From contig NZ_JABJVX010000006.1 of assembly GCF_013155465.1 (NCBI RefSeq), forward strand, positions 186,001-250,000: DNA of 64,000 bases. Direction: 5' to 3'. Below are positions 9,453-17,557 of the stretch, one piece after another (the first letter of the stretch is position 1; each line of letters opens with the position of its first letter). The position numbers were made by a program, and so were the translations under genes. The stretch is from Alterinioella nitratireducens. GTDB taxonomy: Bacteria > Pseudomonadota > Alphaproteobacteria > Rhodobacterales > Rhodobacteraceae. A model generated the notes under the pieces. That model was given only the letters and a program-made list of their open reading frames with translations, ran no database searches and was not told where the DNA came from.

Positions 9453-10474
9453 GGGGTCACCTCCTCGGGTGCGCCGGATTTGGAGGATCGGATCATCGCG
9501 TCGATCAGCGCCTGCGCGGCCACAGCATCGGCCCCGGTCGCGGCAGGCGCGCGGCCCTCGCGCAGCGCATCGGCGAAATCCTCGATCACCGATTGGTGCC
9601 AGGCATGGGTGAAGGCCATCGGATCGGCCCCGCCGCCGGTCCCGGCCTCTTCGCCATGGGTTTCCTCGCGGCCATCGCGCCAGTGGACATGCAACTGACC
9701 GGAGGCAAGGCGCAGGCTGGCGGCGTCAAAATGCAGAGTGATCGTTTCGGCCCGGCCCGGATAGCTGGCCGTGCTGGCGACCAGCGAACCGACGGCCCCG
9801 TTTGCAAACTCCACCCCGGCGGTGACAAAATCCTCGGCCTCCATGGCGTGAAACCGGGTCGTCGTTGCCATGGCGCGAGTGCGGGCGACGGGACCGGCGA
9901 GGCTGAGCGCCAGGTCGATCGTGTGGATCGCCTGACTGATCAGGACGCCGCCGCCGTCGCGCGCATAGGTGCCGCGACCGGGTTCGTCATAATAGCCCTG
10001 ATCGCGCCACCAGGGCACGGCGATTTCCACCAGCCCGAGCGCGCCGAGGCTGCCGCCCGCGACCAGCTTCGCCGCCTTGCGGGATGCCGCGCGCATCCGG
10101 TGCTGGAACACGACGCCAAGCGTCACGCCCGCATCCGCGCAGAGCTTGCAGACGGCCCGCGCCTCCTCCGCCGTCCGGCCAAGCGGCTTTTCCAGCAGGA
10201 TGTGTTTCCCGGCGGCGGCCAGGGGTGCCACAATGTCGGCGCGCGCGTCAGGCGGCGTGACGATGATGGCGAAATCGACCTCCGGATCGGCGGCGACGGC
10301 ATCAAGGTCGGCATAGACCGCCCCCCCCGGCGCCAACGCCTCCGCCCGGGCCGGTGTGCGCGACATGATCCCCTTGAGGCGCACCCCACGCGCATCGGCA
10401 CAGGCCGCGACATGGGTGCGGGCTACCATGCCCGCCCCGATCAAGGCTGCTGTCATCTGCTGCGGTTCGGCCAT
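9449..10474 (-). CDS. Gfo/Idh/MocA family oxidoreductase (3 of 3 in tandem)
   Basis: This is the first gene of the minus-strand operon and encodes 341 residues. The open frame extends upstream through the operator region, but homology begins at MAEPQQMTAALIGAGM. I chose the ATG at 10474, and the ATG at 10456 (MTAALIG) is an alternative. It has a Rossmann motif GAGMVARTH and an EKP signature HILLEKPLGRTAEEA. The conserved block GGVLISQAIHTIDLAL follows in the substrate domain. The promoter region with the GGTATACC operators lies immediately upstream. Confidence 0.88.
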   Translation of the reverse strand: MAEPQQMTAALIGAGMVARTHVAACADARGVRLKGIMSRTPARAEALAPGGAVYADLDAVAADPEVDFAIIVTPPDARADIVAPLAAAGKHILLEKPLGRTAEEARAVCKLCADAGVTLGVVFQHRMRAASRKAAKLVAGGSLGALGLVEIAVPWWRDQGYYDEPGRGTYARDGGGVLISQAIHTIDLALSLAGPVARTRAMATTTRFHAMEAEDFVTAGVEFANGAVGSLVASTASYPGRAETITLHFDAASLRLASGQLHVHWRDGREETHGEEAGTGGGADPMAFTHAWHQSVIEDFADALREGRAPAATGADAVAAQALIDAMIRSSKSGAPEEVTP

Positions 10475-10520
10475 CGGCCTTCGCGTCTCCCTGTCATCTC
10501 GCAAGCGCCAGTGATCCACA

Positions 10521-10532
10521 CCGGTATACCGG
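10521..10532. promoter_or_regulatory. UxuR/ExuR-like operator, copy 1
   Basis: CCGGTATACCGG is a perfect 12-bp palindrome containing GGTATACC, the core of the E. coli UxuR/ExuR operator. It lies between the divergent Gfo/Idh/MocA operon and the GntR gene, 31 bases start-to-start from copy 2, close to three helical turns. Confidence 0.72.
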
Positions 10533-10546
10533 TTGTCAACACATTC

Positions 10547-10563
10547 GTATACCGGTATACCGG
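10547..10563. promoter_or_regulatory. UxuR/ExuR-like operator, copy 2 (overlapping palindromes)
   Basis: GTATACCGGTATAC (10547-10560) is a perfect 14-bp palindrome that overlaps a second full CCGGTATACCGG (10552-10563). It lies 35 bases before the GTG start of the GntR gene, well placed to repress or autoregulate the regulator and to act on the divergent operon. Confidence 0.72.
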
Positions 10564-10597
10564 CAATTGAGCCGTATTGAGACCAGGAGGGGCCGGC

Positions 10598-11317
10598 GTG
10601 AACCGCAAGACGCCCGCAATCGACGCATCGGCGATGCCGGTGCCACCGCTGGACCTGACCCGCCCCGCCGCCGATCAGATCTTCGCGGCGGTCAAATCCG
10701 CGATCATGGACACCTCGCTGCATCCGGGCCGGATGATCTCGGAAAACGAGGTCGGCGCGCTCTTCGGGGCCAGCCGCACGCCGGTGCGCGAGGCGTTCAC
10801 TCATTTGCGCGAGGAAGGATTGATCCTGACCCGCCCGAGTCGCGGCACCTATGTCTCGCGCATCTCGGAACAGCAGGTGCGCGGCGCGCAGTTCCTGCGC
10901 GAGGCGCTGGAGGTCGCGGTTGTCGAGCGGCTCTGCACCCAAGGGTTGCCCGATACGGCAGCGGCAGAGATCACCGAGTGCCTGGCCCGGCAGGAGGCCG
11001 CCCTGCACGCCGGGGACAAAGCCGCCTTCCAGGTGCAGGATGACCGGTTCCACACCATCCTTGCCGACGCCACCGGCTATGACCGTGCCGCCACGCTGCT
11101 GACCCGCGAAAAGGCGGTGCTGGACCGGCTGCGCGTGCTCAGCCTGAATGACGCGGATCAGATGGCCAAGCTGCTGGCCGAGCATCGCGGTATCTTCGAC
11201 GCGGTGCACGCGGGCTATACCGGACAGGCGATGGACCGGATGCGCCGTCATCTGCGGCGCATCCTCGACACGCTGTCCACGCTGGTGGATGAGAACCAGG
11301 ATTATTTCGAAGCCTGA
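10598..11317 (+). CDS. GntR family regulator with FCD domain, UxuR-like
   Basis: This is a 239-residue DNA-binding regulator. The AGGAGG at 10585-10590 sits 7 bases before the GTG at 10598, so that start is preferred to the in-frame TTG at 10577, which lies before the ribosome site. The N-terminal winged helix contains SENEVGALFGASRTPVREAF. The C-terminal all-helical FCD domain has histidines placed for metal binding (DRFHTIL, AEHRGIFDAVH, MRRHLRRIL). It heads the uxaC operon and lies beside the GGTATACC palindromes. The likely inducer is a uronate such as fructuronate, by analogy with UxuR. Confidence 0.9.
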   Translation: MNRKTPAIDASAMPVPPLDLTRPAADQIFAAVKSAIMDTSLHPGRMISENEVGALFGASRTPVREAFTHLREEGLILTRPSRGTYVSRISEQQVRGAQFLREALEVAVVERLCTQGLPDTAAAEITECLARQEAALHAGDKAAFQVQDDRFHTILADATGYDRAATLLTREKAVLDRLRVLSLNDADQMAKLLAEHRGIFDAVHAGYTGQAMDRMRRHLRRILDTLSTLVDENQDYFEA

Positions 11318-11336
11318 GCCCTTGCAGGAGCGGCCG

Positions 11337-12713
11337 ATGCCGGACCCGATCAGCCCAAGCCTTCCCGGCCCCGCCCGTGCGTTGTACGAGGCCGTGGCGG
11401 ACCTGCCCATCGTCTCGCCGCATGGGCATTGCGACCCGGCCTGGTGGGCCGAGGATACGGCCTTCCCCAACCCCGCCGCGCTTCTGATCACGCCCGATCA
11501 CTACGTGTTCCGGATGCTCTATTCGCAGGGCGTTGCGCTGGAGGATCTGGGGATCGGCGCGGACCGCAATCCGGCGGAGGTGTTCCGCATTTTCGCGCGC
11601 CATTGGGATGCGTTCCTCGGCACGCCAAGCCGTCTCTGGCTGGAGCATACGCTCTACCGCACGCTCGGGGTGGAGACCGTCTTGACTACCGAGACTGCCG
11701 ACGAGGTCCACGACCAAATCGCCGCCAGGCTGGCTCTGCCGGAGTTTCGCCCCCGCGCCCTCTTCAACTGGTTCAACATCTCTGCCCTGGCGACCACCGA
11801 TCCGGCCACCGATCCGCTCTCGGCGCATCAGGCCATCCGCGCCTCCGGCTGGCGCGGGCGCATCCTGCCCACCTTCCGCCCCGACGACCTTCTGAACCCG
11901 GCGCGCAAGGCCGCTGGCGCCGCGCTGCGCGAGCTTGGCGACATGACCGGGTTGGATGTCACCAGCTATCCCGGCTTTCTCGACGCGATCCGCCAGCGCC
12001 GTGCCGCCTTCCGCGCGCTTGGCGCCACGGCCACCGATCACGACGTGCCGGAGCTTGCGACCTGCTGGCTGGACCGCGCCGGGATCACCCGCCTGCATGA
12101 GGCCCGGATGGCGGGCAGGCTGACGGCGCAGGAGGCCCGTGCATATCACGGTCACATGCTGGTCGAGATGGCGCGGATGTCGGTCGAGGACGGGCTTGTC
12201 ATGCAGATCCACGCAGGCAGCCGCCGCAACACAAACGCCGCCCTCCTGGACCGGTTCGGCCCGGATGTGGGCGCGGATATACCCATGCGAACCGATTGGG
12301 TGCGCGGGATGGAGGCGCTGCTCAACCAGGTCGGGAACGCGCCGGGGCTGCGCATCATCCTCTTCACGCTGGACGAAAGCGCCTATGCCCGCGAACTGGC
12401 CCCGATGGCCGGTCACTGGCCCTGCCTGCGCATCGGCCCGCCCTGGTGGTTCCATGACAGCCTGAACGGCATCCGGCGCTATTTCGACCAGGTGGTCGAG
12501 ACCGCGGGCTATCGCAACCTGGCGGGCTTCAACGACGACACCCGCGCCTTCCTGTCGATCCCGGCGCGGCATGATCTGTGGCGGCGCGGGGTGTGCCTGC
12601 ATCTGGCCGACCAGATCGGGCGCGGGGTGCTGACGAAGGGTGATGCGGACCGGCTGGCCCCGTTTCTGGCGCATGATCTGGCGGTGGAGACCTACCGCCT
12701 TGGAGAGGCGTAG
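11337..12713 (+). CDS. uxaC: Glucuronate isomerase UxaC
   Basis: This 458-residue cytoplasmic isomerase converts D-glucuronate to D-fructuronate (or galacturonate to tagaturonate). It begins at the ATG at 11337 after GCAGGAG. Family motifs include the N-terminal metal-site segment SPHGHCDPAWWA, WLEHTLYRTLGV, and ILPTFRPDDLLNP. The length is close to the usual 470. It lies 19 bases after the regulator stop, and its own stop is 1 base before the next ATG, so the three genes form one operon. Confidence 0.95.
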   Translation: MPDPISPSLPGPARALYEAVADLPIVSPHGHCDPAWWAEDTAFPNPAALLITPDHYVFRMLYSQGVALEDLGIGADRNPAEVFRIFARHWDAFLGTPSRLWLEHTLYRTLGVETVLTTETADEVHDQIAARLALPEFRPRALFNWFNISALATTDPATDPLSAHQAIRASGWRGRILPTFRPDDLLNPARKAAGAALRELGDMTGLDVTSYPGFLDAIRQRRAAFRALGATATDHDVPELATCWLDRAGITRLHEARMAGRLTAQEARAYHGHMLVEMARMSVEDGLVMQIHAGSRRNTNAALLDRFGPDVGADIPMRTDWVRGMEALLNQVGNAPGLRIILFTLDESAYARELAPMAGHWPCLRIGPPWWFHDSLNGIRRYFDQVVETAGYRNLAGFNDDTRAFLSIPARHDLWRRGVCLHLADQIGRGVLTKGDADRLAPFLAHDLAVETYRLGEA

Positions 12714-12714
12714 G

Positions 12715-14022
12715 ATGCCGCGCCTGTTGCACCTGGGTCTGGGCAATTTCCACCGCGCGCATCAGGCCTGGTACACGGCGCGCGCCAATGCGTTCGACGG
12801 GCCGATGTGGCACATCACCGGCGTCGCGATGCGGAACGCCGCGCTGCGGGATGCGATGGAAGCGCAGTGCGGGCGCTATGCGCTTGGCATTCGCGGGCCG
12901 GAGGGGCTGCGGGTCGACCAGATCGCGGTGCATGACCAGGTGCTGGTGGCGTCCGAGGACGCGGGCGCGGTGCTGGACGCGATTGCCGATCCCGACATGC
13001 GGATCATCACCGTGACCGTGACCGAGAAGGGCTATCACCTGGGCGATGGCGGCCTCGACCTCGACGCGCCGGAGATTGCCGCCGACCTGACCTCTGACGT
13101 GCCGCAAACCGCCATCGGCCTGCTGGCGCGCGGGCTGGCGCGGCGGTTCCAGGACGGGGCAGACCCGGTCACGGTGATCAGCTGCGACAACATCTCGGGC
13201 AATGGCGGCAAGCTGGCGGCGGCGGTGACGGAATTCGCCCGGTCGGCAGGCGACCAGATCGACCCCGCGACGACCTTCCCCGACACGATGGTCGACCGCA
13301 TCACGCCCGCCACCAGCCCCGAGATCCGTGCCGAGATTGCAGCCGTGACCGGCCAGCCAGACGCCGCGCCGGTCATAACAGAGGCGTTCAGCGAATGGGT
13401 TATCGAGGACAGGTTCGCAGGCCCCCGCCCGGACTGGCACCGCGTCGGCGTCGAGATCACCCCCGACGTGGCCCCGTTCGAGAAGCGCAAGCTGCGAATG
13501 CTGAACGCGGCGCATTCCTGGCTGGCCTATGCCGGGCAGTTGGCGGGGCACGGATATGTGCATGAGGCCATGGCCGATGGGGAGTTGCGCGCGGGGGTCG
13601 AGGCGCTTTGGGACGAGGCCGCGCGGACCCTTCCCGACGCCCTCGCCCCGACCCTGCCCGCCTATCGCGCCGCGCTGATCCAGCGCTTCGAGGTTGCCGA
13701 AATGCGGCACGAGCTGGCCCAGATCGGCATGGATGGCAGCCTGAAACTGCGCGAGAGACTGGTGCCGATCCTGACCGGGCTGGAGGGCGACGCACCGCAG
13801 ACCATCCGCGCGATTGCCGCCTGGGTGGTGTTTATTGTGCGGGCCGTGGCGGAGGGCCGGGACATCGCGGACCCGAAGGCCGAGGCGCTGGTGCAGGCCG
13901 TTCGTGACAACCTGGCGGCCCCGGTCCCGGCGCTTGCCCAACATATCGGGCTTGGCGATGCGCCGCAGGGCTGGACCCGCGCCATTGCGCGGGCGGTTGC
14001 GGACTACCCGACCAATTCCTGA
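12715..14022 (+). CDS. uxuB: Mannitol dehydrogenase family protein, probable fructuronate reductase UxuB
   Basis: This 435-residue NAD-dependent long-chain polyol dehydrogenase has an N-terminal Rossmann segment LHLGLGNFHRAH and the catalytic K-x4-N-x2-H motif in KLRMLNAAHSW at about residues 258-268. The family includes mannitol 2-dehydrogenase, arabinitol dehydrogenase, UxuB and UxaB. I call UxuB from context: UxaC supplies fructuronate and UxuA uses mannonate, so this enzyme fills the missing step. The 3' end overlaps that of the convergent hydrolase gene by 19 bases. Confidence 0.85.
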   Translation: MPRLLHLGLGNFHRAHQAWYTARANAFDGPMWHITGVAMRNAALRDAMEAQCGRYALGIRGPEGLRVDQIAVHDQVLVASEDAGAVLDAIADPDMRIITVTVTEKGYHLGDGGLDLDAPEIAADLTSDVPQTAIGLLARGLARRFQDGADPVTVISCDNISGNGGKLAAAVTEFARSAGDQIDPATTFPDTMVDRITPATSPEIRAEIAAVTGQPDAAPVITEAFSEWVIEDRFAGPRPDWHRVGVEITPDVAPFEKRKLRMLNAAHSWLAYAGQLAGHGYVHEAMADGELRAGVEALWDEAARTLPDALAPTLPAYRAALIQRFEVAEMRHELAQIGMDGSLKLRERLVPILTGLEGDAPQTIRAIAAWVVFIVRAVAEGRDIADPKAEALVQAVRDNLAAPVPALAQHIGLGDAPQGWTRAIARAVADYPTNS

Positions 14023-14900
14023 CGCAGGAAGTCCAGCACGGCGCGGCGCATCGCGGCGGTTTCCTGGTGGCCGATCTCGGGCTCGATATGAAACCGCAGC
14101 TTCTCCACCGCACCCTCCGCCGCGTAGGCCGCGCGCAGCTCACCCTCGGCCTTGCGAAAAGCAGGCTCGGGCGTGGACCAATCCCTGAACCCCGCCGCGA
14201 TCATCAACGCACGCGGGGCGGTCAGACCGGCGATCTCTCCCGTGCTCGCCTGCCCCACCAGGCCCGGCACGGTCATGTAAAGCCCGTGCCCCTCATGCGC
14301 GCCGCTTTCAACGAGCATCCCGAGATCGGCAAAGCTGCACAAAGCCGCCGCGGCCCGGATCCGGACGTCCAGCGCCGCCAACCAGAAGGCATGCGTGCTG
14401 CCCATCGAAAACCCGAGCGCGCCGATGCGGGTGGCGTCAACCAGGTGGTGATCCGCAAGAAAACCGACCCCGGCCCCAAGCTCGGCCAGCATCTGCCCGA
14501 ACAGCGTGCCGCCACGCCACAGATGCGCCTTGGCACGGGCCTGTTCATCAGAGGCCTGACGATTGCCAAAGGAAGGCATGTCGAGGCAGAGCGCGGCACA
14601 ACCGAGCGCCTTGAGGTCAGGGCCATAGGGGCCGATCAGCGCCGGACGACCTTCGACAAGTTCCTCGCGCCCGGTGGCGTAATTGTTGCCATGCGCATGG
14701 GCATAGATCACGGCGGGCACCGGGGGGTGCCCCTCTGGCGGGCGCAGAAAGAGGGCGGGAATATCCTCGCCAGCGCGGTGAAAGCACAGGTCTTCCAGCA
14801 CCCAACCGTCGAAATCTCGCACGCGCCCTTGCGTGACCAACGCAAAGCTGTCGCCGGGATAGCCCCCCAGAAGCGCCCCCAGCCGGTCCCGGAGGGTCAT
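14004..14900 (-). CDS. Alpha/beta hydrolase, dienelactone-hydrolase-like
   Basis: This 298-residue soluble hydrolase has nucleophile elbow GFSMGS (serine near residue 166), a candidate acid in RDWSTPE, and a candidate histidine in EIGHQET. AHAHGNN upstream probably forms the oxyanion region. It is the last gene of the operon that begins with the SsuD-like monooxygenase, starting 3 bases after the flavin reductase stop. In a sulfoquinovose setting an esterase could deacylate sulfolipid or a derivative, but this is inference. The substrate is unknown. Confidence 0.82.
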   Translation of the reverse strand: MTLRDRLGALLGGYPGDSFALVTQGRVRDFDGWVLEDLCFHRAGEDIPALFLRPPEGHPPVPAVIYAHAHGNNYATGREELVEGRPALIGPYGPDLKALGCAALCLDMPSFGNRQASDEQARAKAHLWRGGTLFGQMLAELGAGVGFLADHHLVDATRIGALGFSMGSTHAFWLAALDVRIRAAAALCSFADLGMLVESGAHEGHGLYMTVPGLVGQASTGEIAGLTAPRALMIAAGFRDWSTPEPAFRKAEGELRAAYAAEGAVEKLRFHIEPEIGHQETAAMRRAVLDFLRQELVG

Positions 14901-14903
14901 TGC

Positions 14904-15416
14904 TCAGCCCGCCGCCGCGAAATTGCCGAAGCGGCCCCCGAAAAAGAGCAGCGGCTCGCCCTGGCGCACTGACGCGCGCAGCACCCGCGCCACGATGATC
15001 GCGTGATCGCCGCCGTCATATTCGGCGTAGCGCTCGCATTCGAACCGCGCGAGGCAGCCATCCAGCAACGGCAGGTCTTTCGCGCCCGCGCTCCAATTGG
15101 CATGGTCGAAGCCATGCGCCGAGGCGGCGAAGGCGCGCGCGACCGGCATCTGTTCCTCGGCCAGCACATGGATCGCCATATGCTCGGCGCGGGTGAAATG
15201 CGGAAAGCGGCTGGAGGATTTGGCCGCCGACCACAGCACCAGCGGCGGGTCAAGCGAGACCGAGGAGAAGCTGTTGGCGGTGATCCCGACCGGCCCCGCC
15301 TCGGATTGCGCGGTGACCACGGTGACGCCGGTTCCGAACCGCGACAGCGCGCCGCGCAGCTCGCGCCCCATATCGGGGCCGGGGCTGAAATGCTCCATCT
15401 GACATTGCAGGGTCAT
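14904..15416 (-). CDS. Flavin reductase family protein (SmoA-like FMN reductase candidate)
   Basis: This 170-residue protein has the flavin reductase-like split-barrel fold: GVTVVTAQSEAGPVGITANSF followed by SLDPPLVLW. It should reduce FMN with NAD(P)H and hand it to a partner monooxygenase. The start ATG at 15416 overlaps the stop of the aldo/keto reductase (ATGA), and the monooxygenase is two genes upstream, so the partner is at hand. The order monooxygenase, reductase of the AKR type, flavin reductase reproduces smoC-smoB-smoA of the sulfoquinovose monooxygenase pathway. The family call is firm. The specific role is inference. Confidence 0.87.
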   Translation of the reverse strand: MTLQCQMEHFSPGPDMGRELRGALSRFGTGVTVVTAQSEAGPVGITANSFSSVSLDPPLVLWSAAKSSSRFPHFTRAEHMAIHVLAEEQMPVARAFAASAHGFDHANWSAGAKDLPLLDGCLARFECERYAEYDGGDHAIIVARVLRASVRQGEPLLFFGGRFGNFAAAG

Positions 15417-16309
15417 GGCACTTCGGCCCCCATGGCGGCGGTCAGGATCTCGAACCATGTTTCGCGGTCCATCTCGACCTTCAACGCATCGGAAATCGCG
15501 GCGATCCGGCTCAGGTTGTTGGTGCCCATGACCGGGGCCAGTTTCGCGGGATGGGCCAGCAGCCAGGCCACGGCCACGGCGGTGGCATCGACGCCCTGAT
15601 CCTTGCCTACCCGCGTCAGGGCAGCGCGCACATCCGCGCCTTCATCCCCGAAAAGCGCCCCGCCGCCAAGCGGCGACCACGCCATCGGACGTATGCCGCG
15701 TTCCTGCATCCAGGCGATGTCGCCGTCAACGAAGGGCGCATAGTGCAGAACGCTGACCTCGACCTGGTTGGTGCAGAGCGGCGTCGACATCGCCGATTGC
15801 AAGAGGGTCCAGTCGTTGAGCTTGAAATTCGACACACCCACGGCCTGCACCTTGCCCGAGGCGACAAGATCATCCAGCGCGCGGCCCGTTTCCTCGTGAT
15901 CCATGAACGGATCGGGCCGGTGGATCAGCAGAAGATCGACCCGATCCGTCGCCATGTTGGCGAGCGACGCCTCCAGTGACGCGGTGATATGCGCGGCGGA
16001 GGTGTCATAATATTTCACGCGCTTATCCGCGTATTTGCCGATCGGCGCGACGATATCGCATTTGGTCACGATCTCGATCTTGTCGCGCAGACCGGGCGCG
16101 GCTTTCAGCGCCGCGCCAAGCACCGCCTCGGCGCCATAGTCGCCGTAGATGTCGGCCTGGTCCATCGTGGTGATGCCCTGATCCAGGCAGGCCTCGATCT
16201 TGGCCTGGACATGGAGCGCGCTGGTGTCGTCTTCATCGGCCACGCGCCACATGCCATAGACGAGGCGCGAAATCTCAAGCTGGCCGGAGAGGGACAGTCG
16301 GTCGGTCAT
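15413..16309 (-). CDS. Aldo/keto reductase (SmoB-like candidate)
   Basis: This 298-residue NAD(P)H-dependent reductase has a visible AKR tetrad: Asp and Tyr in TTMDQADIYGDYG, Lys in EIVTKCDI, His in LLIHRPDP. The C-terminal cofactor region includes PVMGTNNLSRI. It belongs to the YdhF-like branch. In the sulfo-SMO pathway such an enzyme (SmoB) reduces 6-oxo-glucose to glucose after desulfonation. Here it sits between the monooxygenase and the flavin reductase with 4-base ATGA overlaps on both sides. Confidence 0.9.
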   Translation of the reverse strand: MTDRLSLSGQLEISRLVYGMWRVADEDDTSALHVQAKIEACLDQGITTMDQADIYGDYGAEAVLGAALKAAPGLRDKIEIVTKCDIVAPIGKYADKRVKYYDTSAAHITASLEASLANMATDRVDLLLIHRPDPFMDHEETGRALDDLVASGKVQAVGVSNFKLNDWTLLQSAMSTPLCTNQVEVSVLHYAPFVDGDIAWMQERGIRPMAWSPLGGGALFGDEGADVRAALTRVGKDQGVDATAVAVAWLLAHPAKLAPVMGTNNLSRIAAISDALKVEMDRETWFEILTAAMGAEVP

Positions 16310-17460
16310 TTACGCTCTCCCGTGCCGAGAGGTGTCTTGGGCGCGGACGCCGGAACGCGGCCATATTCATGCGGCAGCGAGCAGGTCTTGAGATGCGGCA
16401 TGACCAACTCGCCGAAATGGCGGCATTCATCCATGTGCGGATAGCCCGAGAAGATGAAGGCCCGGATGCCCATCTTCTTGTATTCCTCGATCTCTGACAG
16501 CACCTGATCGGCGGAGCCTACAAGCGCCGCGCCACAGCCAGAGCGCGCGCGCCCGATCCCGGTCCACAGATGCGGTTCGACATAGCCGAACTTGTCCGCA
16601 AGCTCGCGCGCCTTGGCCTGGTGCGACACGCCGAGCGAGATGGAATCATGCGCCCGGTCGCGGATCAGCTTGCCGTAGTCGTCATCCAGCTTCGAGGTCA
16701 GGTATTCGGCATATTCGCGCGCCTCGGCCTCGGTGTCGCGCACGATCATGTGGACGCGCAAGCCGTAATCCAGCGTGCGGTCGTAGCGCTCGGCCACCGC
16801 GTTGACGGCCTTCATCCGCTCGGCGAGCTGCTCCTTCGGCTCGGGCCACATCAGGTAGACGTCACAGTGCTGGCCACAGAGGTCCAGCGCGGGCGGCGAG
16901 TAGCCCCCGAAATAGAGCAGCGGCCCGCCGGTCTGGTAGGGTTTCGCGGGGTCCGTCGTCAGCCCCTCGAAATTGTAGACCTCACCCTGGTAATTGATCT
17001 CGTCCTGCGTCCAGGCCTGTTTCAGGATCTCCACCACCTCGCGTGAGCGCTGGTAGCGGAGGCTGCTTTCGGCCACTTCACCGGGGAAGTCGGAGGAGAT
17101 GATATTGACCGTCAGCCGCCCCTCAAGCATGTGATCCAGCGTCGCGATGGTGCGCGCCAGCATGATCGGCTGCATCTCGCCGCAGCGCACGGCGGCCAGC
17201 ATGTTGATCTTGTCGGTGATCGGCGCGCAACCGGCGACGAAGGACAGCGTGTCCTGCCCCACCTGGTAGGAGGACGGGCAGAGGATGTTGCGAAAGCCTT
17301 GCCGCTCGGCCTCCTGCACGATGCCGGAACAATGCGCCCAACTGGAACGCAGATCGCCATCCGGCACACCCAGGAACTGGTAGTCGTCAGAGCAGAGCGC
17401 GGCGAACCACGAGACCTCGGCGGCGTCCAGATCAGGCGATGTGATGGGAACGATGGTCAT
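16306..17460 (-). CDS. LLM-class FMNH2-dependent monooxygenase, SsuD-like (SmoC-like candidate)
   Basis: This 384-residue bacterial-luciferase-fold monooxygenase starts at the ATG at 17460 after GGAGGC. Segments such as RNILCPSSYQVGQD, AAVRCGEMQPIMLARTIATLD and VNIISSDFPGE are typical of the alkanesulfonate monooxygenase group. That group uses FMNH2 and O2 to cleave a C-S bond, releasing sulfite and an aldehyde. It is the first gene of the operon. With the aldo/keto reductase and flavin reductase behind it, the best-fitting known pathway is sulfoquinovose desulfonation, although a plain alkanesulfonate substrate is possible. Confidence 0.88.
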   Translation of the reverse strand: MTIVPITSPDLDAAEVSWFAALCSDDYQFLGVPDGDLRSSWAHCSGIVQEAERQGFRNILCPSSYQVGQDTLSFVAGCAPITDKINMLAAVRCGEMQPIMLARTIATLDHMLEGRLTVNIISSDFPGEVAESSLRYQRSREVVEILKQAWTQDEINYQGEVYNFEGLTTDPAKPYQTGGPLLYFGGYSPPALDLCGQHCDVYLMWPEPKEQLAERMKAVNAVAERYDRTLDYGLRVHMIVRDTEAEAREYAEYLTSKLDDDYGKLIRDRAHDSISLGVSHQAKARELADKFGYVEPHLWTGIGRARSGCGAALVGSADQVLSEIEEYKKMGIRAFIFSGYPHMDECRHFGELVMPHLKTCSLPHEYGRVPASAPKTPLGTGERK

Positions 17461-17521
17461 GCAAGCCTCCCCGCTGTCATGTTCGTTATTTTTCCCTTGC
17501 GTAACATTGCGAACCTTGTAG

Positions 17522-17539
17522 ATCAATACTGTATCAATA
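17522..17539. promoter_or_regulatory. Direct repeat in the divergent smo-like control region
   Basis: ATCAATA occurs at 17522-17528 and again at 17533-17539, 11 bases apart and so on the same face of the helix. A small palindrome ATACTGTAT lies across the pair. It lies between the monooxygenase start and the GntR/UTRA gene and is a candidate operator or overlapping promoter. Confidence 0.35.
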
Positions 17540-17557
17540 GGACGACTGCCTTTCCCG

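Noticed and set aside
10475-11491. Upstream extension of the third Gfo/Idh/MocA gene to 680 residues
   Set aside because: The extension crosses the operators and the regulator gene and has no homology. The family N-terminus begins at 10474 or 10456.
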